A stretch of 64,000 nucleotides of DNA from Ligilactobacillus sp. WC1T17 (GCA_900110005.1 FOCC01000001.1:168765-232764); one strand, 5' to 3'; shown: positions 46,248-55,980, counted from the first letter of the stretch. Made by a program: numbers and translations. The notes: generated by a model not told the origin, from the sequence alone.

Positions 46248-46282
46248 AAAAAAAGGATGCCTTTTTAGCATCCTTTTTTGGG
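46248..46282 (+). terminator. Terminator of potABCD
   Basis: AAAAAAGGATGC pairs with GCATCCTTTTTT around a T-rich loop. Confidence 0.92.
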
Positions 46283-46284
46283 GT

Positions 46285-46350
46285 ATTTTGTCTGTAAATA
46301 AAAAATGGTGCTTGTTTTTCCACACAAGCACCTGCACCGTATAATCTAGA
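46285..46350 (-). ncRNA. Candidate short RNA (orphan promoter-terminator pair)
   Basis: On the minus strand TTGACA (46385-46380), a 17-base spacer and TATGCT (46362-46357) make a near-consensus promoter. Transcription would start near 46350. The sequence then meets a 9-bp perfect stem, GGTGCTTGT with ACAAGCACC (46332-46307), followed by ATTTTTTATTT. No open frame fits between, so a transcript of about 60 bases is implied. It could also be only a back-stop terminator with a chance promoter. Confidence 0.4.
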
Positions 46351-46524
46351 AACTTAAGCATAGCATGCAGTTTGGTTTTTGTCAATAACACAGATGTGAA
46401 ATAACGAAAAAAGATAGCGATTTAACAGCTGATATAGCAATGATTTATCTTGATGCTTTTTATTTGCAATTAATTTTAAAATGACTACAATTAAAGGTGA
46501 AGATATCAGAAAGGAAGTCTTATT

Positions 46525-46956
46525 ATGGCTAATGAATTAACTAATCGTTTTAATGATTTAATGAACAGCGGGGATGAATTCTTTTCTAATGTAGGACGTT
46601 CCTTGTTCAACTTTGATGACAGTTTTAAGAGCCTGAAGTCGGATATTAAGGAAACCGATACGGACTATACAGTTGCTATTGATGTGCCTGGTATTGACAA
46701 AAAAGACATTACCATTGATTTTAAGGATGGCGTTTTGACCGTTAATGCTAAGCGTGATTCCTTCAGCGACAAGAGTGATTCTCAAGGAAATATCTTATCA
46801 AGCGAACGCAGCTATGGACGTTTCTCACGTCAATACAGCTTCCCAAATGTCGACAAGGATAAGATTAGTGCTAAGTCAGAAAATGGCGTTTTGACGATTA
46901 CTTTGCCTAAGACTGAAGAAGAAATTTCTAATACAAGTCACATTCAAATTGATTAA
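46525..46956 (+). CDS. Small heat-shock protein Hsp20
   Basis: A 143-residue alpha-crystallin-type chaperone. The crystallin domain runs from DYTVAIDVPGIDKKDITIDFKDGVL to NGVLTITLPKTEEE, with the conserved VLTI-LPK strand end. These proteins hold unfolding proteins under heat or acid stress. Promoter: TTGCAA (46465-46470), 16 bases, TACAAT (46487-46492). No CtsR or CIRCE element is evident. AGAAAGGAAG precedes the ATG. Confidence 0.95.
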   Translation: MANELTNRFNDLMNSGDEFFSNVGRSLFNFDDSFKSLKSDIKETDTDYTVAIDVPGIDKKDITIDFKDGVLTVNAKRDSFSDKSDSQGNILSSERSYGRFSRQYSFPNVDKDKISAKSENGVLTITLPKTEEEISNTSHIQID

Positions 46957-46974
46957 TTAGGCTGATTAAAAGCC

Positions 46975-47016
46975 AAAAAGGCTGAATTCCACGAGCGGGA
47001 TTCAGCCTTTTTTTAA
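46975..47016 (+). terminator. Terminator after hsp20
   Basis: AAGGCTGAAT pairs with ATTCAGCCTT, T7 follows. Confidence 0.9.
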
Positions 47017-47206
47017 TGTTTTGATAGCTAAAATTAATGGTTGAATTGTGATTACTCTGCGATTAATTGCTTAAAAGAAGCATCTCTTGTTAAGAAAATT
47101 AGAAAAAATATTTTTTTATTAATTTTATATTGCCTTTTTAATAAAGCGAGTATATAATTTAAAACAATCTTAAACGAGTTAATAAAAAGTGAAGGGAAGC
47201 ACGCAT

Positions 47207-48847
47207 ATGGATGTCAAAAAAACAGTCGCAGCTGGGATGGCAGTTGCATCCGTTGCATTGGCTTTGACGGCTTGCGGTAAGAGCTCATCAAGTTCAAGTA
47301 ATGGTAAATTAGCAGATAAACAAGTTTTAAATTGGAATGAAGCCTCAGAACTTTCAACTATTGATCCTTCTTTAATCCAAGATACTATTGGCGGTGACAT
47401 GTTAAACAACACGATGGAAGGTCTTTACCGCTTAGGTAAGAATAGCAAGGTTGAACCAGGGATTGCTACGAAGACTAAAGTATCTTCAGACAAGATGACT
47501 TATACATTCACCTTGCGTAAAAATGCCAAGTGGTCTAACGGCGACCAAGTGACAGCTAAAGACTTCGTTTATGGCTGGCGCAGAACCGTTAACCCTAAGA
47601 CCGCAGCTTCCTATGCTTACTTGTTCTCAGGCATTAAGAACGCTGATGATATTATCGCCGGCAAGAAAGACGCCAGCACTTTAGGGGTTAAAGCAGTCGG
47701 CAAGTACAAGTTGGTTGTTACTTTGGATAAAAAGTTGCCATACTTCAAGCTTTTAATGGGCTTTGTGGTCTTTGCTCCACAAAACCAAAAGGCAGTTGAA
47801 AAATATGGTTCTAAGTATGGTACAGCTTCTAAGTACATGGTTTATGACGGACCATTTACAATGACAGGCTGGACAGGTACGAACCTCAAGTGGTCTTTGA
47901 AGAAGAACAAGAATTACTGGGATAAGAAGAATGTTAAGCTGACAGCTATCAACTTCAGTGTCAACAAGAGTACGACTACTTCTTACAACTTGTACCAATC
48001 AAAGAAATTGGATGAAACCATCTTGAGTACTGAACAAGCAAAACAACTTAGTTCAAACTCTGATTACAGCGTTTTGAAGCAAGCACGGACAACTTACTTG
48101 GAATACAACCAAACCCAAAAAGCCTTCCAAAATAAGAAGATTCGTCAAGCAATTTCTTATGCTATCGATCGTAAGCAATTGGCCAACAAAATCTTAGGCT
48201 CTGGTACATTGCCATGCTTAGGCCCTGTTTCTAAGGGACTTGTTTCGCGTAACGGCGTAGACTTTGCGGATGCCGCTAAGACTTCAACCGGGGTTCAATA
48301 CAACAAGAAGAAGGCTCAACAGCTTTTGAAGGAAGGCTTGAAAGAAATCGGCCAATCGAGCTTAAGCTTCTCAATTTTGGGCGATGATACTGATAACTCC
48401 AAGAAGATTACCGCCTTCTTGCAAAGTCAAATCGAAGCTAACCTGCCAGGTACAAAGGTTGAAGTGCAAAATGTTCCATTTAAGAACAGAATTGCTAAGT
48501 CCGAAGAAGGCAGCTTTGATGTCGTTGTTTCCAGCTGGGGCGCTGACTTCTCCGACCCAATCAGCTTCCTTGATTTGTACACTTCCGATAACTCTTACAA
48601 TATGGGTAAGTGGAAGAATACCGAATACGACAAGTTGATTGCTAAGTCTAAGACCACTGATGCCGGCAATGCTTCTGCACGTTGGGATGATATGGTTAAA
48701 GCTGCTAAGTTGATTAACGAAGAACAAGGTATCGCACCATTGTTCCAATTGAACCAACCACAACTTGTTCGTACCAGTGTTAAAGGCTTAATCCAAAATA
48801 CTGCTGGTTCAGTTAATAACTGGAAGAATGTCTACATTGCTAAATAA
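47207..48847 (+). CDS. Oligopeptide-binding lipoprotein OppA (paralogue 1)
   Basis: A 546-residue SBP_bac_5 protein with lipobox LTAC after a short signal peptide, then a serine-rich linker. Family segments: VLNWNEASELSTIDPS, NAKWSNGDQVTAKDFVYGWRRTV, and the long central peptide-binding domains. It delivers oligopeptides to an Opp permease, but none is encoded nearby. It is closely related along its whole length to the protein at 54163. ATG 47207 lies 10 bases after AAGGGA. Confidence 0.93.
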   Translation: MDVKKTVAAGMAVASVALALTACGKSSSSSSNGKLADKQVLNWNEASELSTIDPSLIQDTIGGDMLNNTMEGLYRLGKNSKVEPGIATKTKVSSDKMTYTFTLRKNAKWSNGDQVTAKDFVYGWRRTVNPKTAASYAYLFSGIKNADDIIAGKKDASTLGVKAVGKYKLVVTLDKKLPYFKLLMGFVVFAPQNQKAVEKYGSKYGTASKYMVYDGPFTMTGWTGTNLKWSLKKNKNYWDKKNVKLTAINFSVNKSTTTSYNLYQSKKLDETILSTEQAKQLSSNSDYSVLKQARTTYLEYNQTQKAFQNKKIRQAISYAIDRKQLANKILGSGTLPCLGPVSKGLVSRNGVDFADAAKTSTGVQYNKKKAQQLLKEGLKEIGQSSLSFSILGDDTDNSKKITAFLQSQIEANLPGTKVEVQNVPFKNRIAKSEEGSFDVVVSSWGADFSDPISFLDLYTSDNSYNMGKWKNTEYDKLIAKSKTTDAGNASARWDDMVKAAKLINEEQGIAPLFQLNQPQLVRTSVKGLIQNTAGSVNNWKNVYIAK

Positions 48848-48861
48848 CTAAAATTTCACAT

Positions 48862-48892
48862 AAAAAAGCCGCCTTTAAAGGCGGCTTTTTTT
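48862..48892. terminator. Convergent terminator
   Basis: AAAGCCGCC pairs with GGCGGCTTT around TTTAAA, with A and T runs on both sides. Confidence 0.93.
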
Positions 48893-49874
48893 ATGCTTGT
48901 TTAACGATATTTTTTTTTAAATTAAGGTGTGATTGAAACATAGGTGTGTAATCATCAACTTCAACGAGGAAATGCGGGCGTCTTTTACTTTCTAAGAGCG
49001 CCTTGTAGGTGTAAATGCCCACTAAGCCGATGGCAAAGAGCACCATTCCGCCAACCGTCCATAAAGAAAGATTTAACAAGGTTAAAGCTGAGACATTGGC
49101 AAAGGCCGTAATGATGAGGCTTAACATGCCGATGCTGAAAATTACCAAGCCGGTACCGGTGATGAATTTTAATGGGAAATCCGTCAAAGAAGTTAGACCG
49201 CTAAAAGCCAGCTGCAGCATTTTTTTGAGCGGATATTTGCTTTCGCCCAACATCCGTGGAGCTCGGTCGTAGTAGACAATGCTGCTTTGGTAACCGAGCT
49301 TAGGGACAATACCACGTAAGAATAGGTCTTCTTCGGTGTAGGTTAAGAGACTGGTGACGGCTTTTTTGGACATCAAGCGGAAATCAGCGTGATCTTTAAT
49401 GAGGTTAACTCCCATTTTCTGCATTAAGGTGTAGAATAGTTCAGCCGAATTAAGTTTGAACCAGCTGTCTTTGGTGCGTGCTTTACGGACGCCATAGACA
49501 ATTTGATTGCCTTTGAGCGTTTCATTGACCATGTTGAAAATCTTTTGGGGATCATCTTGCAGGTCGCAATCAATGGTAACAATCCAATCAGAGAATTTTA
49601 CGGCTGTTTGCATGCCGGCTAAGAGAGCGTTTTGGTGCCCGAAGTTGCGGGAAAATTTCAAGCCTGAAAAAAGCGCATCTTGTTGTTCGAGCTCTTTAAT
49701 AATGTGCCATGTTTGGTCGGTAGAACCATCGTCTACAAATAAAATTTTGCTTTTGGGTGAAATTTTTTGATTCAAAATCAATTGGCGCGTAATTTTAGCA
49801 AAGACTTTTGCTGATTCGGGCAACATTTCTTCTTCGTTGTAGCATGGCACAACGATGGTCAGCGTATTTTGCAT
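48891..49874 (-). CDS. Family 2 glycosyltransferase (polyprenyl-phosphate sugar synthase type)
   Basis: A 327-residue GT2 enzyme with IVVPCYNEEEMLPE, FVDDGSTDQTW, WIVTIDCDLQDDPQ (the DxD-type metal site) and two C-terminal membrane helices. This is the GtrB/DPM1-like plan that makes polyprenyl-phosphate-linked glucose or mannose. ATG 49874 is chosen because AAAGGA precedes it; a start at 49895 would lie upstream of that site. It follows the PMT-like gene by 21 bases, giving donor synthase plus transferase. Confidence 0.9.
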   Translation of the reverse strand: MQNTLTIVVPCYNEEEMLPESAKVFAKITRQLILNQKISPKSKILFVDDGSTDQTWHIIKELEQQDALFSGLKFSRNFGHQNALLAGMQTAVKFSDWIVTIDCDLQDDPQKIFNMVNETLKGNQIVYGVRKARTKDSWFKLNSAELFYTLMQKMGVNLIKDHADFRLMSKKAVTSLLTYTEEDLFLRGIVPKLGYQSSIVYYDRAPRMLGESKYPLKKMLQLAFSGLTSLTDFPLKFITGTGLVIFSIGMLSLIITAFANVSALTLLNLSLWTVGGMVLFAIGLVGIYTYKALLESKRRPHFLVEVDDYTPMFQSHLNLKKNIVKQA

Positions 49875-49895
49875 ATCTGTCATCCTTTCTGTCAA

Positions 49896-52058
49896 TTAAT
49901 TTAGTTTGTACAAGACACCTTGACTTTGACCGCCAGGGCCGCCTTGTGCGCCCGCTTTGCTTGAGGCTTTTGTCTTTTGGTTTGATTTAGCTTTCTTGCT
50001 AGGAGCTCCGCCCATTTGGCCAGGACCGCCTTGACCTTGGGTACCGCCCATTTGACCGCCAGGGCCGCCTTGACCTGGAGTCATGCCTGATTTAGCGCTT
50101 GGCTTTTTGAATGATAAGGTTTTAACTTTTGAAATTGAACTTGAGCTCTTGCCATAGACGACAGTGCCGTGCTTTTTGACCCACTTCACAATTGCTGAAT
50201 TGGTGGTTTTGCCTGACAAGTAGAAGTATTTAACCTTGCCTTGCTTAACTAATTTTTTGAATTCTTTGAGTGAGATGGCATTATCGGTACCATTGTAGCC
50301 ACCGATGGTCATCACGGCTTTGCCGGTTTTGATGATGTAAGGGGCAGCTGTATTAGAATCCATGGTAGCAAAGAGATATTTGGTATTTTTAGCATGTTTA
50401 TTGAGATATTTGAGCATCTTTTGGTCGACATTTTCAGAGCCTAGGCCGCCGGAATTATTTCCGGAGGTCAAAAGACTTGGACCGGCACTTGGAACGGCTG
50501 CTGATTCAGAAGCCAAAGCCGGAGTCAAAGCCCAAAAGCCGGGTGCTAACAGTAAGATAAATATTGATACTTTAGCGAAAAGAGCCTGTTTTTTGTTGTT
50601 TTTTTGACTGAAATACAGGTAGCAGGCGACGGCAACTAAGGATAAGCCCGCCAGCAGTCCCGCAAAAAGCATACTGTATTCGGCCACGTACCAAGCTTGC
50701 AGTAAACCGGTGATAGCTAAAGCACCCGCTAAGAAGTAACGCAATTTGCGATTTTTTTCTTTGAAGAGCTGGCTAAAACCAATCCCTGCTAAGACGGCAA
50801 TCGGCGGCGCCAACATGACGGTGTAGTATGGGTGGAAGAAGCTGGCGACGGAGAAGAAACCAGCTACCGGAATCAGCCAAGCGGCCCAAAAGACTAATTG
50901 CTTTTGACGGACATTTAACTGCCAGAATTTCTTTTTACGATCCATCAGAGCATAGAAGCTGGCAATTAAGCCGGCGATACCGAAGGCCAAAAGCCAGCCG
51001 ATTTGTCCGCCTAAAGCACGTCCGAAGAGACGGAAAGGTCCAATAGTACCAATGTTAAATGGATTGTTTTGCGTGCCGGTGCTGCCACCTTTCCCGCCCA
51101 CTTGGCCTGGGCCGCCTTGGCCACCCATTTGGCCGGTTGGAGCTTTTGCTTTAGTGGTCGACTTGCCTTGGTTAGGCATTGCTGGAGCATTTGAATTAGA
51201 TGATGGTTTCTTTGTAGTCGACTTTTTATTGCCCATCCCTGAGAAGCGGCCGCCAATCCCAGTTGACTGTCCTAATAAACGTTGGGCGCCATTGTAAGAA
51301 AAGGCTAATTCTAAGACGGAATTATGAGAAGAGCTGCCGACGTAAGGTCTTTTCGAAGCAGAGGTAAGGTCAACCGATAAGGGCCAAATTAACGTAAAAA
51401 TAGCTAAAACAACGGTTGCTAACCCCATATGGGCTAAACGCTTTTTAAAGGATACCTTGGAAGCGATGAGGTAAAAAAGATACATCGCTGGTAAAATCAT
51501 AAAGGCCTGCAGCATCTTAATGTTAAATGAAATGCCAACCAAAGCAAATGAGATTAACAATAGTGAAAGCTTCTGTTTTTTGACGGCTTTTTGCAAGAGC
51601 AAACCAGCCAATAACAAGAAGAAGACCAAAGTGGTATCCATGTTATTTGTGCGGGCATTGGCAGCAGCGATTGGTGTCAATGCCATGACTAAAGCACTGA
51701 TTTCGGCGACTGTTTTGCCAAAATAAGGTTTGACCATGGCATAAATGAGGTAAACGGATAAGACGCCAAAAATTACTGAGGGTAAAACGATACTCCAGCC
51801 GTGAACCCCAAAGATTTTAGCCGAAATAGCCATGAACCAAAGAGCGACCGGCGGTTTGTCAACGGTAATAAAACCGGCCGGATCGAAGCTGGCATACCAA
51901 AAATTATGCCAGCTTTTGGTCATGCTGACGATAGCAGCAGTGTAGTAGTTATTAGCGCTGCTTGCGTTCCAGATATTCCATCCGTAAAGGAATAAGGCTA
52001 AAAGCATGATTAAAGCCAGCTTAGGATTTATTTTTTTGAAGCTGTCCTTGAGATTCAT
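49896..52058 (-). CDS. GT39/ArnT-type polyprenyl-dependent glycosyltransferase (YkcB-like)
   Basis: A 720-residue membrane protein. FDPAGFITVDKPPVALW holds the catalytic acidic residue of the first extracellular loop, and SWHNFWYASFDP and ARTNNMDTTLVFFLLLAG are family segments. About ten or more helices follow, then an extracytoplasmic C-terminal domain (KYLFATMDSNTAAPYI...GGYNGTD). It would transfer a sugar from the polyprenyl carrier made by the next gene to a wall or protein acceptor. Two Gly/Gln/Met-rich low-complexity tracts are unusual: one inside (about 290-335) and one at the C-terminus (about 645-715). Confidence 0.88.
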   Translation of the reverse strand: MNLKDSFKKINPKLALIMLLALFLYGWNIWNASSANNYYTAAIVSMTKSWHNFWYASFDPAGFITVDKPPVALWFMAISAKIFGVHGWSIVLPSVIFGVLSVYLIYAMVKPYFGKTVAEISALVMALTPIAAANARTNNMDTTLVFFLLLAGLLLQKAVKKQKLSLLLISFALVGISFNIKMLQAFMILPAMYLFYLIASKVSFKKRLAHMGLATVVLAIFTLIWPLSVDLTSASKRPYVGSSSHNSVLELAFSYNGAQRLLGQSTGIGGRFSGMGNKKSTTKKPSSNSNAPAMPNQGKSTTKAKAPTGQMGGQGGPGQVGGKGGSTGTQNNPFNIGTIGPFRLFGRALGGQIGWLLAFGIAGLIASFYALMDRKKKFWQLNVRQKQLVFWAAWLIPVAGFFSVASFFHPYYTVMLAPPIAVLAGIGFSQLFKEKNRKLRYFLAGALAITGLLQAWYVAEYSMLFAGLLAGLSLVAVACYLYFSQKNNKKQALFAKVSIFILLLAPGFWALTPALASESAAVPSAGPSLLTSGNNSGGLGSENVDQKMLKYLNKHAKNTKYLFATMDSNTAAPYIIKTGKAVMTIGGYNGTDNAISLKEFKKLVKQGKVKYFYLSGKTTNSAIVKWVKKHGTVVYGKSSSSISKVKTLSFKKPSAKSGMTPGQGGPGGQMGGTQGQGGPGQMGGAPSKKAKSNQKTKASSKAGAQGGPGGQSQGVLYKLN

Positions 52059-52177
52059 GAGGGGACACTTCCTTTCTTAAAATTTAATTGTGCTTCATTT
52101 TAGCAATTAAAAATCAAGAAAAGCTTGGTCGAAGCCTAAGAATTACTGAATATGCTTTAAAGAAAAATGTAAGAAAA

Positions 52178-52200
52178 AAAGCCTTAAACTTAAGGCTTCT
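52178..52200 (-). terminator. Terminator of the UbiB-like gene
   Basis: AGCCTTAA pairs with TTAAGGCT; a T-run follows on the minus strand. Confidence 0.85.
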
Positions 52201-52206
52201 TTATTT

Positions 52207-53961
52207 TTATCTTTTTTTGAAATGGTCATGGAAGGATGTGATGGCTAAAAATAAAATCAGCATAAATGAGATCAGATATCCGCCCACCCCAATGTTATAA
52301 ATTGCAGGATGCCCGGCACTTCCCTGGACTAAAAGCGAAGAACTCATAATGATTGCTGCTAAAATAATGGTAATGATAATCCGGTTGACAATGACTTCTA
52401 TGCGGTCTAAGAGGCGGTCTTGCCCCTTTAATTTTAAGGTGAGCCGCCCTTGACCCTGGGTTAAGATATCCAGCATTTGATTTAGTTTAATCGGCAGCTG
52501 CGGGGTAGCTTTAGCAATTTGAGCCAAAGTTAAAAGGGTGTTTTCAGCTTCGGTTTTCAAGTTTAGCTTGCGTTTCAAGTAGTCTTTAGTAAAGGGACGC
52601 GCTACATCCATCAAAGACATATCAGGATCTAATTGGGCTACTAACCCTTCCAATGAACCGAAAGCTTTGACCAAAAGCGTGACTTCAGGTTTAACCTGAA
52701 GGTGGTTTTTGCGACACAACTCGATTATTTGATAAAGCATAGATGGAAAATCGATTTGGCCTAAGCCCTCTTTTAAATAAGGCTCTAAAAAGATGCCTAA
52801 TTCGGCATAAAAATCTTCGGGATCCACTTTTCCTGTCCGGTTGCAAACGGCTAAAATGGCTTGGCCAATTGCGCGGATGTCCCGCCCAACAATAGCAATG
52901 ACAATTTTAGCAATGCCATCAGCCAGCATAGGCGTCAAGTGGCCCATCATGCCAAAATCCAAGTAGACAATCCGGTATGGCGGTAGGACATGCTGCTTAG
53001 TGGCTTTGACTTCGACTTTGCCCAAGGTTTTTTTGACAACTTTTGATGTGCCATATTGGACGTGGTGGTCGTCTTTAGGTAAGTTATAAAATAAAATATT
53101 ACCCGGATGAGGGTCAGCGTGGAAGAAATTATCCACAAAAACCTGTTTAATGAAGTTTTGCACCAAAATTTTGGCGACATATTTGCGGACTTTAAGCTGT
53201 TCTTGGCGCGTTGCTTCATCCTTATCTAAAGGGGTGTCAGCCAATTTTTTGATACTTTGACCCTTCATTTGCGACGTAACGAGAATTTTTTGGGTGGAAT
53301 ATTTGGTGTAAACCTTAGGTACTTTAATGATATCGTGGTCATTGTTTAAGCGGTAAAAGGCTTGACTGTTTTTAATTTCAACTGAAGTATCAATTTCATT
53401 GAGCAAAGATGTTTGCAGCTCATTTAAAATTTCCTTAGGGTCGATGACACTAATATCAGGTATGAATTTCAAAAAGCGCAGTGCCTGCCGGAATAAAGCT
53501 AAATCGGTTTCGACCAGTTCTTGGACTTTAGGGTGCTGGATTTTAACCACGACTTGGGTACCATCTTTTAAAACGGCACGGTGGGTTTGACCAATCGAAG
53601 CAGAAGCAAAGGGATGCTCTTCAAAAGAAGCGAAGGCCTCGCTTAAATCTTCGCCGGTTTGTTCTTTAAAGGTTTGCTGCATGCTGGCAAATGAATCAAT
53701 TTCAACGTCATCTTGGAGTTTGCTAAATTCGGCGATAAAGGAAGGTGAAATTAAATCAGGTCTGGTTGAAAGAATTTGTCCTCCTTTAATGAAAGTTGGG
53801 CCGAGTTCTTCTAAGGCTAGTCTGACTTCTTTGGGGTTGGTTTGCTTGGAAAAATTATGGATAAAATCATGGCTGCGCATGATGCGGACAATTTCTAGCA
53901 AGCGCGAACGCCGGTCTTTTGCGGTAATTTCATTGATACGGGAGTTGTGTTCATTGCTCAT
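52207..53961 (-). CDS. ABC1/UbiB family atypical kinase (AarF-like)
   Basis: A 584-residue protein with the atypical kinase motifs: TFIKGGQILSTRPDLIS (KxGQ), ASIGQTHRAVLKDGTQVVVKIQHP (A-rich loop and lysine), FHADPHPGNILFY (catalytic HxDxHPGN) and DFGMMG. Two membrane helices close the C-terminus. UbiB proteins support isoprenoid or quinone metabolism. Ubiquinone is absent in lactobacilli, so an isoprenoid-lipid extraction role is more likely. ATG 53961 follows CAGGTGA. Confidence 0.93.
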   Translation of the reverse strand: MSNEHNSRINEITAKDRRSRLLEIVRIMRSHDFIHNFSKQTNPKEVRLALEELGPTFIKGGQILSTRPDLISPSFIAEFSKLQDDVEIDSFASMQQTFKEQTGEDLSEAFASFEEHPFASASIGQTHRAVLKDGTQVVVKIQHPKVQELVETDLALFRQALRFLKFIPDISVIDPKEILNELQTSLLNEIDTSVEIKNSQAFYRLNNDHDIIKVPKVYTKYSTQKILVTSQMKGQSIKKLADTPLDKDEATRQEQLKVRKYVAKILVQNFIKQVFVDNFFHADPHPGNILFYNLPKDDHHVQYGTSKVVKKTLGKVEVKATKQHVLPPYRIVYLDFGMMGHLTPMLADGIAKIVIAIVGRDIRAIGQAILAVCNRTGKVDPEDFYAELGIFLEPYLKEGLGQIDFPSMLYQIIELCRKNHLQVKPEVTLLVKAFGSLEGLVAQLDPDMSLMDVARPFTKDYLKRKLNLKTEAENTLLTLAQIAKATPQLPIKLNQMLDILTQGQGRLTLKLKGQDRLLDRIEVIVNRIIITIILAAIIMSSSLLVQGSAGHPAIYNIGVGGYLISFMLILFLAITSFHDHFKKR

Positions 53962-54162
53962 AAAAGTCACCTGCCTAAGTTATTTTCACATTTATTGTAG
54001 CACAGTCTAGCAAATAGCCAAGCTGGTTAGATAAGGTATTTAAAATCAAATTAGCATAAAATTAGATAAAAATTAAGAAAAGACTTGCAAAAGATGACTA
54101 AAGGAAATATAATTTAATTGTACATTAGAGAAAGGTAAGTATATAGATAGGAGATTATGAGT

Positions 54163-55791
54163 ATGAAGAATCTTAACAAGTTAATGGCTGCTAGTGCAAC
54201 TTTAGCCATTGCAGGGCTAGCACTAACAGGTTGTGGTTCAAAATCATCTTCAAGCTCTGTTAAGCAAGTTTTGAATTGGAACGAAGCTTCAGAACTTCCT
54301 ACGATGGATTTATCAACCGCTACAGATACGATTTCATTTGATATGTTGAACAACTCAATGGAAGGTTTGCTCCGTGTGGGGAAGGATTCTAAAGTTGAAC
54401 CGGGGATTGCCAAATCTTACAAAGTATCGAAAGACGGCTTAAAGTATACCTTTAATTTGCGCAAGAATGCTAAATGGTCTAACGGTGATGCTGTTACAGC
54501 TCAAGATTTCGTTTATTCTTGGCGCCGGACTGTTGATCCTAAGACAGGTTCACAATATGCTTATCTTTTTGACGGAATTAAAAACGTGGATGATGTTTTA
54601 GCTGGCAAGAAGCCTACATCAGCTTTAGGTATTAAAGCCGACGGCAAGTACAAATTGACAGTTACTTTATCCAAGAAACTGCCATATTTCAAACTCTTGA
54701 TGGGATTCCCAAGTTTCTTCCCACAAAATCAAAAAGCAGTTGAAAAATACGGCAAGAAGTACGGGACAGCGGCTAAATATATGGTTTATGACGGTCCCTT
54801 TAAGATGACCGGCTGGACGGGTTCAAACTTGAAGTGGTCTTTGGTTAAAAATACCAACTATTGGGATAAAAAACATGTTAAGCTCGATAAAATCAACTTC
54901 ATGGTTAACAAGAGTACCACAACTTCTTACAACTTGTATCAATCCAAGAAGCTTGACCAGACAATCTTGAGTACTGAACAAGCTAAGCAGCTTTCTAATG
55001 ATTCAGCTTATACAGTCATTAAAGAAGCCCGGACTAATTACTTGGAATTCAACCAAATGAAAAAAGAATTCCAAAACAAGAAGATTAGACAAGCTATTTC
55101 TTATGCTATCAACCGCAAGGAATTGGCAACCAAGATTATGGGTGCTGGTACTTTGCCATCCAAAGGCATTGTTTCTTCCGGCTTAGCTAAGAGAAATGGC
55201 GTCGACTTTGCCGATGCAGCTAAGACCACAGCCGGCGTTAGCTATGATAAAGCCAAAGCAGCTCAGCTTTTTAAGGAAGGCTTAAAGGAATTGGGCCAAA
55301 GCAGCTTATCCTTCACCTTGTTAGGTGACGATACCGATACTGCTAAGAAGATTACCGCATACTTGCAAAGTCAGCTTGAATCTAATTTGCCCGGCTTGAC
55401 AGTCAATGTTTCAAATGTGCCATTCAAGACCCGTTTAAGCCGGTCCGAAAACGGCCAATTTGACGTCGTTGCCTCTGCTTGGTCAGCTGACTTCTCTGAT
55501 CCAATCAGCTTCCTTGATTTGTTTACTTCTGATAATTCTTACAACAACGGTAAGTGGAGCAATGCTCAATATGACAAGTTAGTCACAGCATCGAAGACTA
55601 CTGATGCCGGCAATCGTTCTGCTCGTTGGAATGATATGGTTAAAGCATCTAAGATTTTAAGCAATGAACAAGGTGTTGTACCTTTGTTCCAGCTTAATAC
55701 ACCATCCTTGTTAAGAACAAACGTCAAGGGTGTTATCCACAACACTGCTGGTGTTTCCTATAACTGGAAAGAAGCTTACCTGTCTAAGTAA
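54163..55791 (+). CDS. Oligopeptide-binding lipoprotein OppA (paralogue 2)
   Basis: A 542-residue SBP_bac_5 lipoprotein with lipobox LTGC. It matches the protein at 47207 in nearly every block, including NAKWSNGDAVTAQDFVYSWRRTV and IRQAISYAINRKEL. This suggests gene duplication followed by insertion or inversion of the three-gene block between them. No Opp permease lies nearby. ATG 54163 is 9 bases after AGGAG; the ATG at 54157 is too close to it. Confidence 0.93.
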   Translation: MKNLNKLMAASATLAIAGLALTGCGSKSSSSSVKQVLNWNEASELPTMDLSTATDTISFDMLNNSMEGLLRVGKDSKVEPGIAKSYKVSKDGLKYTFNLRKNAKWSNGDAVTAQDFVYSWRRTVDPKTGSQYAYLFDGIKNVDDVLAGKKPTSALGIKADGKYKLTVTLSKKLPYFKLLMGFPSFFPQNQKAVEKYGKKYGTAAKYMVYDGPFKMTGWTGSNLKWSLVKNTNYWDKKHVKLDKINFMVNKSTTTSYNLYQSKKLDQTILSTEQAKQLSNDSAYTVIKEARTNYLEFNQMKKEFQNKKIRQAISYAINRKELATKIMGAGTLPSKGIVSSGLAKRNGVDFADAAKTTAGVSYDKAKAAQLFKEGLKELGQSSLSFTLLGDDTDTAKKITAYLQSQLESNLPGLTVNVSNVPFKTRLSRSENGQFDVVASAWSADFSDPISFLDLFTSDNSYNNGKWSNAQYDKLVTASKTTDAGNRSARWNDMVKASKILSNEQGVVPLFQLNTPSLLRTNVKGVIHNTAGVSYNWKEAYLSK

Positions 55792-55875
55792 GGGTTATTC
55801 CTCAACGTTTTCAATTTACATTTGTTCATAAGCCTCTTTAATGATGCTTTTGAAATGCCTTTTATACACAGTTAG

Positions 55876-55910
55876 ACAAAACCGCAGTTCAGGGCTGCGG
55901 TTTTGTTTTT
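55876..55910 (+). terminator. Terminator after second oppA
   Basis: ACAAAACCGCAG pairs with CTGCGGTTTTGT, T-run follows. Confidence 0.92.
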
Positions 55911-55937
55911 TATCTAAATGTTTTTTTAAACGAATGT

Positions 55938-55946
55938 GATACACTA
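55938..55946 (+). promoter_or_regulatory. Copy of the man-operon 9-mer before the activator gene
   Basis: GATACACTA, followed by an imperfect mirror (ATATAGTAG), recurs about 35 bases before the activator start. The same 9-mer occurs twice upstream of the PTS promoter. Confidence 0.4.
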
Positions 55947-55980
55947 ATATAGTAGAAAAAAAGTCAAAGGGGTGGGAAAT

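Noticed and set aside
46065..46391. Minus-strand 108-codon frame over the potD end
   Set aside because: It crosses the pot terminator and the orphan stem and reads like non-coding sequence; the promoter-terminator pair explains the region better.
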